This document shows positions 21,237 through 30,366 of a stretch of DNA of 30,424 nt, piece by piece (within the stretch, counting starts at the first letter, position 1; the number at the start of each line of letters is the position of its first letter). Source of the DNA: an uncultured Paenibacillaceae bacterium (lineage in GTDB: Bacteria; Bacillota; Bacilli; Paenibacillales; DA-C8); assembly GCA_937957685.1 (NCBI GenBank), contig CALGAO010000075.1, forward strand, positions 1 to 30,424. Reading direction: 5' to 3'. Made by a program: the position numbers and the translations under genes. Under the pieces are notes generated by a model that worked only from the letters and a program-made list of their open reading frames with translations, had not been told where the DNA came from and searched no databases.

Positions 21237-22433
21237 TCATATCAACTTTTTATGTTTCAACTTATCGATCACCTTCTGGGCTCTAATCTGCCAACTGTTC
21301 ATTCGTGCTGTTAGCTGTGCCGATGCTTGATACTCCGGTAGCTTTCCTTGTCTTATAGCCACATGGAGATATTGTTCAAACTTCTGTTTTGTATCTGCTG
21401 TATAAACAATCGGATATTTCAGCACCTCTGGCAGACATGTGCTCACCACAGCCTTACCAGCAGCTAGGTACTCAAATAGCTTCACAGGTGATGTATGCAT
21501 GGTAATCTCGTTTATAAGAAATGGAACGATGCATACATCTATAAAACTTAACAATGTAGGTAATGACTCATATGAGATTCGGTCCAATCTTACGATATTG
21601 GGGCGAGTTGGTATTTTGATGCCCGGATACTTCTGTCCTACAAGCAAAAACAGGTGATCAGGGTTCTTATCCGCACAATAAGTGATGAGATCTAGATCCA
21701 TCCATTCGGCAATGGCTCCATAATAACCAACTACTGAAGAATATGAAGCAGTTAGTTCTTCTAATTTAAGACTCAATACATTGTCACTGGACTGATTACA
21801 TGTAAAATCCTCGGGATTAACTGCGTTCTCCACCAACAAAACATCTTTCCGCACCGCCAAAAGTTCTTCCTCAATTAACGATGCCGAAGCCAATACGATA
21901 TCAGCTTCCTCTAAACTTTGCGCGTGGAGCTCAACCAGATGCCGATCTGGTTGAAATGTAGAAAGATGATCAATACAATCGTAGATGTGTGCTTTCCATG
22001 GTCCTTTTTTAACTATGGGATACTGATTAGGCCAATATTGCCAAATCACCGCACGTTCCGCCAATACCTCCAGCGTCTCGCCATTATATCCATCATTGAA
22101 TAGATACAGCTGTTCTTGTATTTGTTGTAAACCTCTAATCGAAAAATCAGGTTCCCCTGGAAAAGAAGTATCTACACAATAAATTACAGGATAGCCCATG
22201 GCACTTAAAGTCTTGGCAAACTGTTGCGGTCTTTGAAACAAATATCCCCAAGGGGTTGAGGGCAGTGGAAAGATGAACACTGGCATCTTCTCATCACCAC
22301 CCGCTTGGATCAACTGTTTCTTTATTTCATATGGAGGGGGGAAATTTAACAGTAATCGTTTGACCCCCCCTATTAAAGTCTTGTTCAGAATCTTTCTTAT
22401 CAATACGTCCAAGGTTCTACCCTCTATTATCAT
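21237..22433 (-). CDS. GT-B glycosyltransferase, paralogue of the middle module of the giant neighbour
   Basis: A 398-residue glycosyltransferase-like protein. Hallmarks are GYLFQRPQQFAKTLSAMG (63-80), the IYDCIDHLSTF region, VVGYYGAIAEWMDLDLI, NPDHLFLLVG, FIDVCIVPFLINEITMHTSP and VKLFEYLAAGKAVVST. The same order occurs in residues 690-1000 of the adjacent 1505-residue protein (IQRPQQ, IIGYYGAIEHWFDVQLI, NPDLAFVLIG, VKFFEYQALGLPVVST), so the two arose by duplication. The annotated ATG overlaps the upstream stop as ATGA, suggesting coupled translation, but no ribosome site precedes it. A TTG at 22412 has GAGGGT about six bases upstream and is a real alternative. About 50 residues precede the core fold. 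Confidence 0.88.
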   Translation of the reverse strand: MIIEGRTLDVLIRKILNKTLIGGVKRLLLNFPPPYEIKKQLIQAGGDEKMPVFIFPLPSTPWGYLFQRPQQFAKTLSAMGYPVIYCVDTSFPGEPDFSIRGLQQIQEQLYLFNDGYNGETLEVLAERAVIWQYWPNQYPIVKKGPWKAHIYDCIDHLSTFQPDRHLVELHAQSLEEADIVLASASLIEEELLAVRKDVLLVENAVNPEDFTCNQSSDNVLSLKLEELTASYSSVVGYYGAIAEWMDLDLITYCADKNPDHLFLLVGQKYPGIKIPTRPNIVRLDRISYESLPTLLSFIDVCIVPFLINEITMHTSPVKLFEYLAAGKAVVSTCLPEVLKYPIVYTADTKQKFEQYLHVAIRQGKLPEYQASAQLTARMNSWQIRAQKVIDKLKHKKLI

Positions 22434-25400
22434 ATTTTGAGCCTATTAAGCTCAGTAAAATCATTAAAAACATATGATTCTTCATTCGAATGACCATGCA
22501 ATCCCCTATGCACAATGATTAGATCTGCTGGGTCCATGCGTTCATCATCCCAATTGAACCATTGCAGATTGCCAAATGACCATTGAGTTTTTGGAACCTT
22601 GTCTTTCCTCACAACAACATATACCAAATGACCTTCACTGAGCAGTTTTTGAACAAACCACCCAAACTCCTCACTTACTGGCGTTTTTTCAAGACGAATC
22701 TCAACCAGTTTCCCTTTTTTTCTACCTTGCTCTGCATTAATTGCGAATGACTGTATCAATTTCTTCCAACGGTCTGTCCAAGAATCTTTAGAGAAAGCCT
22801 TTGCTACATCAATGGCCCTTTCTTTGAACAAAGACAGTTTATTATGGTCATTGAGCAAGGTTTCGATGGCCTCTTTTAAACTTTGCTCATTAGGGTCAAT
22901 CAATAGGCCGTTATAATTATTGATAATTAAGTCTGTCAAACCGCCGATCCTCGTCGCGATAACAGCATTTCCGCTAGCCATGGCTTCAAGGCAAGACAAA
23001 CTTGTCCCCTCACTATAAAGAGTCGGAATTAAAGAGATATCCGCATCCTTGTATGCCTGTGGCATTTGGAGTGGATCAAGCCAATACCATTTTACACGAC
23101 CTTTCCATTTTTCCTGTTTTTTCACAACATGAGAAGTATCCTGTTCAAAACCCTTGCCAACAAAATGGAACTCTACATTAGGGTATCGTTCCAAAATGTC
23201 GTCCAAAATATTTAGTACAAGATACAATCCTCTTGCTTCGTATAATCTCCTAGGATAGACGATGACCGTTTTGTCACGTCGTTCTCTATAATCAGGACGT
23301 GGGCTGAATTCATTCAAATCTACATAATTCGGGATGACTTGTACTTTCTTGCCCAACTCATAATCAATGGTTTGGAACCAGTTTGCCGTATTCGTATCAA
23401 CAGAAACCATATGGTCACATTGTTTAGCGCCTTCAATGAAACGACGATTCGCCTCCCAGAATGGAGTGCCCGACGCATAATTCGCTGCAGGATTATCCCA
23501 AGCTACGCCATGGGATATGCCGATACTCGGAGAAGCACTTAAATTATAGGCTTCAAAGAAAGCAGAGTATATATTAATAGATGAAAAACGATTCACTTGT
23601 TGATAAAACAATTGATTGAATCGAAGGATACAATCCATCGATAGAACCGAAGGGGCATGTCCCCCTCTAGATAATGATCGGACATCAATTCCTTTGAATC
23701 TTCTCGTCCAAGGGAAATTGCCATACTGATAGATCGTTAATTCAATCCCCAATGATTGGCAGACCTGATACAGATCAAGCAGGTAGCGCTCAGCGCCTCC
23801 TGAGTAAAAATTATCGCCCTCAAAACTAAGGAAGGTGGCAGCCATTACTGCGACATGATTCGTTGGTTCACTATTGGCGAAAACCTTTAGATGATTCACA
23901 TGCTTGAGTAACAACTGCTCAATATAGGTGACCCTGCTACGCCATGTATGTTGCTTTGCAACTTGCAGCGCCTGTTCAGTAACCAAAGCACGATCAACTT
24001 GAAGACATTTGTGAATAGCCTGTTCAAACTGCTCGCTCGTTGTTCCAATCTGCACATATTCGCTATTATAAGCTTTCATCTCTTCTATCGGCGTAGAAAC
24101 TACTGGCAAACCAAGTGCTTGATACTCAAAGAATTTGACAGGTGATACACAATTCGTTAAATCATTAACGATGAACGGAATCGTGGCCACATCAAAATAT
24201 CTAGCATAATCAGGCAGCTCCTTGTAAGGAATCTCGCCGACCAAATAAATATTTTGTTCCTTGAACGGTTCATTAATCTGTCCCAAACGTCCTATCAACA
24301 CAAATGCCAGATCTGGATTGCGGGAAGCTAACTGATTGATTAATTGGACATCAAACCAATGCTCAATAGCTCCATAATAACCGATTATCCCTCTATACTT
24401 CGCGCGGATCTTCTTGATCAGATCTGGCGTGGCTCGAGGCTCAACTATGTGGAAATCTTCTAACCTGACAGCGTTCGGAAGAAGAACTGCATCGTCCCTT
24501 CTAGACACATAAGTCTCCAATTTCTTTGCGCTATAGCTAACAATATCTGCGCGAGCCAATATTTCGTTATGCTTGGCCAACATATTGCCGTCATACATAG
24601 AAAAGAATTCCAACTGATCAAGGACATCATACCATAAGATTTTATGTGGGAGATGGTCAGCCCAAGCCATTTGCATCAGCCAGGTACACAAGACAATACA
24701 AGATCTGCTTTCCAGGAATGGAAGTAAGTATTCTTCCTTATTGATAATGAATACATTAGGTTCATATTCCTGTATGACGAACGGAGTATCAGCCGTAGCG
24801 GTCTCACAAAAGAATACAAGATAACCCTTTAAAGCTAACTCCCGTAATAACTGTTGAGGCCTTTGGATAGGCTCCCATTTGATGGCTGCAGGATATACGA
24901 CAATAGCCTTGTACTGCCTTCCTTTTAATATATCTACAATCTGTTCTGTTTCCTTCTCATAGGGTTTACAAAGGAAGCTTTTGTAATACGACGATCTCTG
25001 ATTGTAAATGGAAAGAAATTCATTCTGTTGTTCAAGATTCTGTGGGTCTATTGTCCCTTGATTAGGAATAAACGGCCTATCTAGGATATGGTACAGTTCA
25101 TGAAGCACACTCGGGAGCGGAGATGGTCCCGGGCGTGAAAGTAATTTGTTTCGAACCCATTTCAAGTATTGAATTCTCTGTTCCTTGTTCCCTTTGAGGA
25201 ATGAATGCTTGGTCTTTTGAAGCAAAGACAGTATTTTGAAGAATTTGGTTTGCGACAACTCCTGAACCTTGGATACCAGATCATGCCTGATCCCCGTCAT
25301 ATGATCATATTGCCGGTTAAGATACGCGTTATCGGCACTTAACCGATCAAATTGCTCCTTCAAGGAAGCATACTGACTCTGCAACTCAATGTGCTCCTCG

Positions 25401-26947
25401 GTTAATTTAATAATATCTCCTAGATTATGATATTGAACTTGATCTAGTGCTTGATCCTGGAGTTTCAAAACAATGCTCTCAATCCTATTGATATCTTGAT
25501 ATGATTGCTCTAATAATCCGTTCAATGCCTCCATCTTTTCAGAAATCAAGTTTTGCATGTTTGCTTTATCCGCTTTTAGTTCTTCCAAATAACGGTTCAT
25601 CGTACGTTCATTTTCTGCCTTGTATACACTTAAGTCATGCAGATGTTGGGATGTCATCAGAAGTTGTTCCTGGATCGACGTTTTTTCTTTGATTTGTCTT
25701 TGAATCTCAGTATGCAAGTACAAATTCAATTTTAACTCATGTGGAATAGCTATTCGAAAGATTTCATACCAATCATCTATAAAAGCAAAATCAAATACAT
25801 CTTTGTTTTTCATCCGCAACAGGAACGCTTCAAGTGGAACAACCCATTCTGAATCAGTCACGATTCGACTTGTTTGAACACAGTTTTCATATACGTTTGA
25901 TGCCATGTCCAAGCTAGCCCTTTCATATACCCAGTTGCGAAGAAAGTACTCTTGATTGATATCCTTCATAAACTCGATTAATTTAGCGAATGGAACATTA
26001 ACACGGTTTCGCCCAGAGAAATTATATTCAGCAATCTCATTCACGTTATGATCTGTGATGAACCCTTTCAATCCGTCATATCCGCACAGAATAACTGGGA
26101 TATTTTTGGCCATTGCCTCCAATGCGGCTCTTCCCATGGCGAATACAATACGTGCATGATTCAATACATGATTGATCTCATCGCTTCTCCCGTGAAAAAT
26201 AACACGTTCGGCTATCGTTGTTTGTGACTTTACCCATTGTTTAAGCTCATCTTCACTTGGACCTGCTCCAACTATTCTCAGATTTGTTTTCTCATCTTGA
26301 CTGTCATGGATATAACTCTCCATGAATCTTATAGCTTCTTTGATTCCTGTTGCTTTATATTCATCGATTCTGGATACAACAACGAATTCCGATCCTTTGC
26401 TCCAATCCACTGCCGTAAACTGATCCAAGTCGATGACATTTGGTAATACCATCAGGTTATTCAATTTATGACCTGCTAATTGATCTACGAAGGTCTTTGC
26501 TTCCTGTGATACGCAAAGCACTTTATCTGCCGCTGGAAACAGCCCCTCGACAAGATACAATCTATAAATTGATCCCAATGTGGGATCAAAATTGAGCGGG
26601 CTATGGATGACCACAGAAAACGGAATTCCCGATTTCAACACAGCAAGGCCGGCAGGAAGCAGTCCCTGGTATGGATGAAGAAATGCATAATCTATGCCAT
26701 GATGCTCTATATAGTTGCTTATTCCTTGAGCTGCCGATAATACATTTTGACCTGTAGTTGGCACCCAATTAGGCAGCAATAATGATCCTGACAGATAGGA
26801 TTCAATTCGGCTGATATCGGATTGATCAGATGCGATCAGATACACCTGATGACCAAACTTCGTCAGAGCTTTACATGTCACTTCAATATTGGTTTCCATT
26901 CCGCCGTAACTATAGTTTTGTGTAACAATAATAACCTTGCTCAACAC
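22430..26947 (-). CDS. Giant multi-module glycosyltransferase with central coiled coil
   Basis: A 1505-residue cytoplasmic protein with three GT-B glycosyltransferase modules. Module 1 (1-360) is GT4-like: VTQNYSYGGMETNIEV, VLPNVIDLDQF, EFVVVSRIDEYK, LRIVGAGPSEDELK, ALEAMAKNIPVILCG. Residues about 410-565 are a charged coiled coil (EELKADKANMQNLISEKMEA). Module 2 (660-1010) has IQRPQQLLREL, IIGYYGAIEHWFDVQLI and VSPVKFFEYQALGLPVVS. Module 3 (1030-1400) is GT4: FYSGGAERYLLDLYQV, VIPNYVDLNEFSPR, YPRRLYEARG and EX7E EGTSLSCLEAMASGNAV. A 75-residue tail follows. The GTG start at 26947 has GGAGG four bases upstream and shares one base with the wzt stop. It probably adds several sugars of the repeat unit, with the coiled coil as spacer or chain-length ruler (inference). 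Confidence 0.9.
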   Translation of the reverse strand: MLSKVIIVTQNYSYGGMETNIEVTCKALTKFGHQVYLIASDQSDISRIESYLSGSLLLPNWVPTTGQNVLSAAQGISNYIEHHGIDYAFLHPYQGLLPAGLAVLKSGIPFSVVIHSPLNFDPTLGSIYRLYLVEGLFPAADKVLCVSQEAKTFVDQLAGHKLNNLMVLPNVIDLDQFTAVDWSKGSEFVVVSRIDEYKATGIKEAIRFMESYIHDSQDEKTNLRIVGAGPSEDELKQWVKSQTTIAERVIFHGRSDEINHVLNHARIVFAMGRAALEAMAKNIPVILCGYDGLKGFITDHNVNEIAEYNFSGRNRVNVPFAKLIEFMKDINQEYFLRNWVYERASLDMASNVYENCVQTSRIVTDSEWVVPLEAFLLRMKNKDVFDFAFIDDWYEIFRIAIPHELKLNLYLHTEIQRQIKEKTSIQEQLLMTSQHLHDLSVYKAENERTMNRYLEELKADKANMQNLISEKMEALNGLLEQSYQDINRIESIVLKLQDQALDQVQYHNLGDIIKLTEEHIELQSQYASLKEQFDRLSADNAYLNRQYDHMTGIRHDLVSKVQELSQTKFFKILSLLQKTKHSFLKGNKEQRIQYLKWVRNKLLSRPGPSPLPSVLHELYHILDRPFIPNQGTIDPQNLEQQNEFLSIYNQRSSYYKSFLCKPYEKETEQIVDILKGRQYKAIVVYPAAIKWEPIQRPQQLLRELALKGYLVFFCETATADTPFVIQEYEPNVFIINKEEYLLPFLESRSCIVLCTWLMQMAWADHLPHKILWYDVLDQLEFFSMYDGNMLAKHNEILARADIVSYSAKKLETYVSRRDDAVLLPNAVRLEDFHIVEPRATPDLIKKIRAKYRGIIGYYGAIEHWFDVQLINQLASRNPDLAFVLIGRLGQINEPFKEQNIYLVGEIPYKELPDYARYFDVATIPFIVNDLTNCVSPVKFFEYQALGLPVVSTPIEEMKAYNSEYVQIGTTSEQFEQAIHKCLQVDRALVTEQALQVAKQHTWRSRVTYIEQLLLKHVNHLKVFANSEPTNHVAVMAATFLSFEGDNFYSGGAERYLLDLYQVCQSLGIELTIYQYGNFPWTRRFKGIDVRSLSRGGHAPSVLSMDCILRFNQLFYQQVNRFSSINIYSAFFEAYNLSASPSIGISHGVAWDNPAANYASGTPFWEANRRFIEGAKQCDHMVSVDTNTANWFQTIDYELGKKVQVIPNYVDLNEFSPRPDYRERRDKTVIVYPRRLYEARGLYLVLNILDDILERYPNVEFHFVGKGFEQDTSHVVKKQEKWKGRVKWYWLDPLQMPQAYKDADISLIPTLYSEGTSLSCLEAMASGNAVIATRIGGLTDLIINNYNGLLIDPNEQSLKEAIETLLNDHNKLSLFKERAIDVAKAFSKDSWTDRWKKLIQSFAINAEQGRKKGKLVEIRLEKTPVSEEFGWFVQKLLSEGHLVYVVVRKDKVPKTQWSFGNLQWFNWDDERMDPADLIIVHRGLHGHSNEESYVFNDFTELNRLKI

Positions 26948-28212
26948 TACCCCTCCACAACGATCCTTGATTTCAGGTTGGCAATACCGGTTCCACGAAT
27001 CGGCATTTCGTCTACTTTGAACACGATATGATCGGAGAGCTTATCAATATAAAACATGTCATTCGAGGTTGTTTTCTTCGCAACAGCAACTGATAGATGA
27101 TATGTCCCTGAAACCAAAGTGAGTTCTTGATAGAATGAAATGATCAATGGTCTATCTTTTCTGAGGTTATATTGTTCATCATAGTAGGCAGTACTTGTTC
27201 CGTATACTTCTATCCCCTCAGTTGATTTGATTCGAATTCCGATTGATACATCATCCACATCATGGTCCACCTCGATCTTCATCGTTATCCTGCTTTTCTC
27301 ACCGGATTTGAAGAAGTAAACTTCTTCATTCCGATCATTGTACATTTTGATCGAGGTGATACCCGACTTCTTTTCCGCAACGACTTCTGGCATAGTTGTT
27401 TCAAGGCTGCTTTGCTGATCGACTACTCTTAGTGGTTCTTGCTGATTCAACGCTTTAAAATGATCATTTTCCATCGAATAAAGAAGCATATGATATTGAT
27501 CGATCACGTCTTTAGGCTTTCCTTCACCTACCAGATATCCGTTATCAATCAGATAGGCATAGTCACATATTTGTTCGACAATTTTCATCGAGTGAGTAAC
27601 GAAGAGGATAGTGCAACCTTTTTCTCTCAATTTCTCCAAGTGGTCATAACATTTTCGCTGAAACTTCTCATCCCCAACTGATAAAGCCTCGTCGATAATC
27701 ACGATGTCAGGATCTGTTAGAGTCGAAACTGCAAACGCAAGGCGTACAAACATCCCGCTAGAATAGGTTTTAACTGGTTGATCGATAAATTCCCCAATCT
27801 CTGCGAAATCAACAATTTCTTTATATTTACGTTCAACTTCTTCAGGCGCAACTCCTAGTATCGATGCATTTAGAAATACATTCTCTCTTCCCGTAAATTC
27901 CGGATTAAATCCAGCGCCAAGTTCCAGAAGTGCAGCAACTCTTCCATTTACTTGAACATGTCCGGTAGTTGGTGTCAACACCCCTGCGATGATCTGCAAT
28001 AATGTACTCTTTCCAGATCCATTTCTCCCAACAATACCAACTGTTCTTCCTTTCGGAATAGTCAAACTTAATTGATGCAGAGCTGTGAATTTCCGTAAAC
28101 ACGCCCGCTTCTCACCTAAAATCAATTGCTTTAATTGATCTGAAGGCCGCTTGTACATTGTATATGTTTTTGAAACACTTGATACTTGTATTGCTATGTC
28201 ATCAGAGTACAT
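26947..28212 (-). CDS. wzt: Wzt-type ABC transporter ATPase with C-terminal glycan-recognition-like domain
   Basis: The ATPase partner of the Wzm permease, powering export of a finished lipid-linked polysaccharide. The 421-residue product has Walker A GRNGSGKST (62-70), the signature TYSSGMFVRLAFA (149-161), Walker B IVIIDEALSVGD (170-181) and the switch His near 207. Residues 283-415 form an added beta-rich domain (ITSIKMYNDRNEEVYFFKSG, VSIGIRIKSTEGIEVYGTST) like Wzt_C, which in characterised systems binds the non-reducing end of the O-antigen. I chose the ATG at 28212, with GGGGG seven bases upstream; this drops a 14-residue leader. The start overlaps wzm by 11 bases. Confidence 0.95.
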   Translation of the reverse strand: MYSDDIAIQVSSVSKTYTMYKRPSDQLKQLILGEKRACLRKFTALHQLSLTIPKGRTVGIVGRNGSGKSTLLQIIAGVLTPTTGHVQVNGRVAALLELGAGFNPEFTGRENVFLNASILGVAPEEVERKYKEIVDFAEIGEFIDQPVKTYSSGMFVRLAFAVSTLTDPDIVIIDEALSVGDEKFQRKCYDHLEKLREKGCTILFVTHSMKIVEQICDYAYLIDNGYLVGEGKPKDVIDQYHMLLYSMENDHFKALNQQEPLRVVDQQSSLETTMPEVVAEKKSGITSIKMYNDRNEEVYFFKSGEKSRITMKIEVDHDVDDVSIGIRIKSTEGIEVYGTSTAYYDEQYNLRKDRPLIISFYQELTLVSGTYHLSVAVAKKTTSNDMFYIDKLSDHIVFKVDEMPIRGTGIANLKSRIVVEG

Positions 28213-29035
28213 CAGCAAACCCCCGTCTTGTTCTCCTAAACCAAAGGTAACCACAAACCATGAATAAATAAGACAGAACGGTCTGTATGAGAAGTCCCAT
28301 TAAAGATGGAGCCGTATGAAACATGACGGCGTTCCTAAAGTTCTCGACAATCGGAGTTAATGGGTTTAATAACATTAACTGACGAAAAAAATCAGGAACA
28401 GCCGACAATGGATAAAAGACTGGCGTGATAAAAAACAATGCATTAATTGCTAATGTGACAAAGTTACTTATATCCCTTAGGTACACAGAGATCGAAGACA
28501 GAAACCACGATAAACCTAGAATAATAAATAACAACGGAATAACAATGATAAATGAATATAATATGGTAAATGAAAACTCTGTAGTCAATAATGCAAGTCC
28601 AGTAAGTAACAAGGCAAAACTGATCAACGAATGGATTAATGTAGACAACAAAGTGACGACTGGCAGTATATCCAATGGGAATACGACTCGCTTCACGTAA
28701 TTGACATTGCTAGTTATCAGATAAGGCGATTTGTTTATCGTTTCACTAAACAAATTAAAAATAATGAGGCCACTGAATAAAATCAGTGCGAATTCGAATT
28801 TGTTTTCACTTGCTTCAACGCCCCATCTGCCTTTGAATACGATAGAAAATACAAAAGTATAGACAACCAACATGATAAGAGGTGTGATAAAGGACCATAA
28901 CATTCCAAGTGTAGAGCCACGATACTTGGATAATATTTCCCTCTTCGTTAGTTGGACAATCAATGTTCGATGTTCCCATATAGCACCAAAAAAAACAATT
29001 GGATTAATTAACTTTAAAATCTTGATTAAGATCAT
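28202..29035 (-). CDS. wzm: Wzm-type ABC-2 transporter permease
   Basis: The membrane half of a polysaccharide exporter (TagG/Wzm, ABC-2 family). The product, 277 residues from the chosen start, has an amphipathic N-terminus with LTKREILSKYRGSTLGMLWSF, a family signature, and about six membrane segments, including ITPLIMLVVYTFVFSIVF, VTLLSTLIHSLISFALLL and LYSFIIVIPLLFIILGL. The C-terminal part has ALFFITPVFYPLSAVP and LLNPLTPIVENFRNAVM, both usual in this family. I chose the ATG at 29035 with GAGGTGG close upstream; the TTG at 29047 lacks a ribosome site. It lies 49 bases downstream of the GT2 gene and overlaps wzt. Confidence 0.95.
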   Translation of the reverse strand: MILIKILKLINPIVFFGAIWEHRTLIVQLTKREILSKYRGSTLGMLWSFITPLIMLVVYTFVFSIVFKGRWGVEASENKFEFALILFSGLIIFNLFSETINKSPYLITSNVNYVKRVVFPLDILPVVTLLSTLIHSLISFALLLTGLALLTTEFSFTILYSFIIVIPLLFIILGLSWFLSSISVYLRDISNFVTLAINALFFITPVFYPLSAVPDFFRQLMLLNPLTPIVENFRNAVMFHTAPSLMGLLIQTVLSYLFMVCGYLWFRRTRRGFADVL

Positions 29036-29084
29036 CGTCCACCTCAAAGTTACATCAAGTTAGTTAAGTTTTTCGCTTAACCTT

Positions 29085-30080
29085 TTAACTTTTGTGTTTC
29101 GAACCCATCATCTTGTGTAATGGATATTCTACTGTTGCTCTCAGCATCAATTTTATCGTCCGCCAATAATGGCGATCTTTAATATCCTTAGATAAATGCC
29201 ACTTAGTTGAACGAGATCGGTCCTGTGCTAGTATCTGTATTCCTTCCCATAGCCCATTGGTATAGGATCTGATTAACTTTTTCTTTAGGAAGTAAGAGCA
29301 TTTGGTTGCAAACCCTATTATTAAAAAAGGAAACAACAAAATTAGCCATAAAGCATTGAAATTCTTCGCCAACAGCATTACATTGTTGCGAGCTGCCAGA
29401 TGGACTTTAAATTCGTTATGTCTACTGCCCGAAACCGCACTCCCAATATGGTCTACAACAGCTTTCGGACAATACACATTACGGTAGCCGGCAAGGTTAG
29501 CCCTAACCCCAATATCAACATCCTCTAAATATGCAAAAAATCGCTCATCAAAATAACCAATATATTGAAATATTTTCCTTCTATAGATAGCTGCGCCTGC
29601 ACAGGCACTAATAATTGTCCTTGGTTTGTTATATGCATGGCTCGGCCGACCATCGCCAACTTTATATGCCCAACCAAAGATCGTCAATTGGTCACCAGCG
29701 TCATCTATAATGTCCGGCTCATTATAACGCAGCATCTTAGCAGAGACAGAGAAGATGGTTTCGTCACTTGCTATACATTTCACCAGTTCGCGAACATATC
29801 CGGGATGTGCGAATGCATCGTTGTTCAGGAGAATTACATACTCCGTATTACTTAGTTCGATTCCTTGATTCACTGCCGCAGCAAAACCAACATTTTTTTC
29901 ATTAACAACAAGTGTGATATCTGGATAATGTCGTTGTATCAATCGTACACTCGAATCATAAGAACCGTTATCTATGACGATAATGTTCTTAGGATTATCC
30001 ACCTCATGATATACACTTTCCAAACACTGGAGTATATATTGTTCCCCATTGTAATTTGGAATAATCAGAGTTACATCCAT
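29085..30080 (-). CDS. GT2 glycosyltransferase, rhamnosyltransferase-like
   Basis: A 331-residue family 2 enzyme. It opens VTLIIPNYNGEQYILQCL, with IIVIDNGSYDSS (33-44), NVGFAAAVNQGIE (63-75), the metal-binding ILLNNDAFAHPG (89-100) and the acceptor motif FFAYLEDVDIGVRANLAGY near 185-203, like WbbL/rhamnosyltransferases. Residues about 240-262 form a hydrophobic segment (LWLILLFPFLIIGFA) that may attach it to the membrane near the exporter. The ATG has AAAAGG about nine bases upstream. It is the first gene of the glycan unit, with an extended -10 promoter about 40 bases before it. Donor sugar unknown; dTDP-rhamnose is plausible. Confidence 0.92.
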   Translation of the reverse strand: MDVTLIIPNYNGEQYILQCLESVYHEVDNPKNIIVIDNGSYDSSVRLIQRHYPDITLVVNEKNVGFAAAVNQGIELSNTEYVILLNNDAFAHPGYVRELVKCIASDETIFSVSAKMLRYNEPDIIDDAGDQLTIFGWAYKVGDGRPSHAYNKPRTIISACAGAAIYRRKIFQYIGYFDERFFAYLEDVDIGVRANLAGYRNVYCPKAVVDHIGSAVSGSRHNEFKVHLAARNNVMLLAKNFNALWLILLFPFLIIGFATKCSYFLKKKLIRSYTNGLWEGIQILAQDRSRSTKWHLSKDIKDRHYWRTIKLMLRATVEYPLHKMMGSKHKS

Positions 30081-30124
30081 GTGACACGACCTTTTGGTAC
30101 ATGTTTGATCAATTATTTAGATTC

Positions 30125-30133
30125 ATTGTAGCA
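30125..30133 (-). promoter_or_regulatory. Extended -10 promoter of the glycan operon
   Basis: On the minus strand TGCTACAAT, a -10 hexamer matching five of six with the TGn extension, placed about 45 bases before the first GT2 start. The -35 region is poor (TAGATT at 17 bases). Confidence 0.55.
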
Positions 30134-30204
30134 AATTAAAGATCAATAATCTATGAGTCTACATAATCTAACATTAGTCCCATATTACTCGACAAAAAGG
30201 TTGT

Positions 30205-30249
30205 TATTATAAACACCGTCTTATAAACTTATATCAAGTGTTTATAATA
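30205..30249. promoter_or_regulatory. Perfect 12-bp inverted repeat containing promoter-like boxes
   Basis: TATTATAAACAC (30205-30216) and GTGTTTATAATA (30238-30249) are exact reverse complements separated by 21 bases. Each arm reads GTGTTTATAAT outward, so each holds a TATAAT -10 hexamer, one on each strand. The right one is well placed for the small plus-strand frame at 30280. It could be an operator for a dimeric regulator, a pair of divergent promoters, or both. Confidence 0.5.
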
Positions 30250-30279
30250 GAATCGCATTCAAATATACAGGAGGTTACA

Positions 30280-30366
30280 ATGTCATTTTTTAACCGAATG
30301 TTGTCGAAGGACTTACGTGTCCTAATCGCTAGTCTATTAATTAGTATCTCAACTTTCGCAGCTTAA
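30280..30366 (+). CDS. 28-residue signal-peptide-like small ORF, or 5' end of a broken gene
   Basis: The only supported plus-strand frame. It starts with ATG after an ideal AGGAGG six bases away, and encodes MSFFNRMLSKDLRVLIASLL plus ISISTFAA, then TAA. The product looks like a secretion signal: Lys/Arg early, a hydrophobic core, Ala-Ala at the end. After the TAA the same frame stays open to the window edge (from FSEQSLDIIGQTRN on). It could therefore be a secreted-protein gene interrupted by a nonsense codon just after its signal peptide, or a real small membrane peptide. It faces away from the glycan operon, with the 12-bp inverted repeat and TATAAT upstream. Confidence 0.5.
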   Translation: MSFFNRMLSKDLRVLIASLLISISTFAA

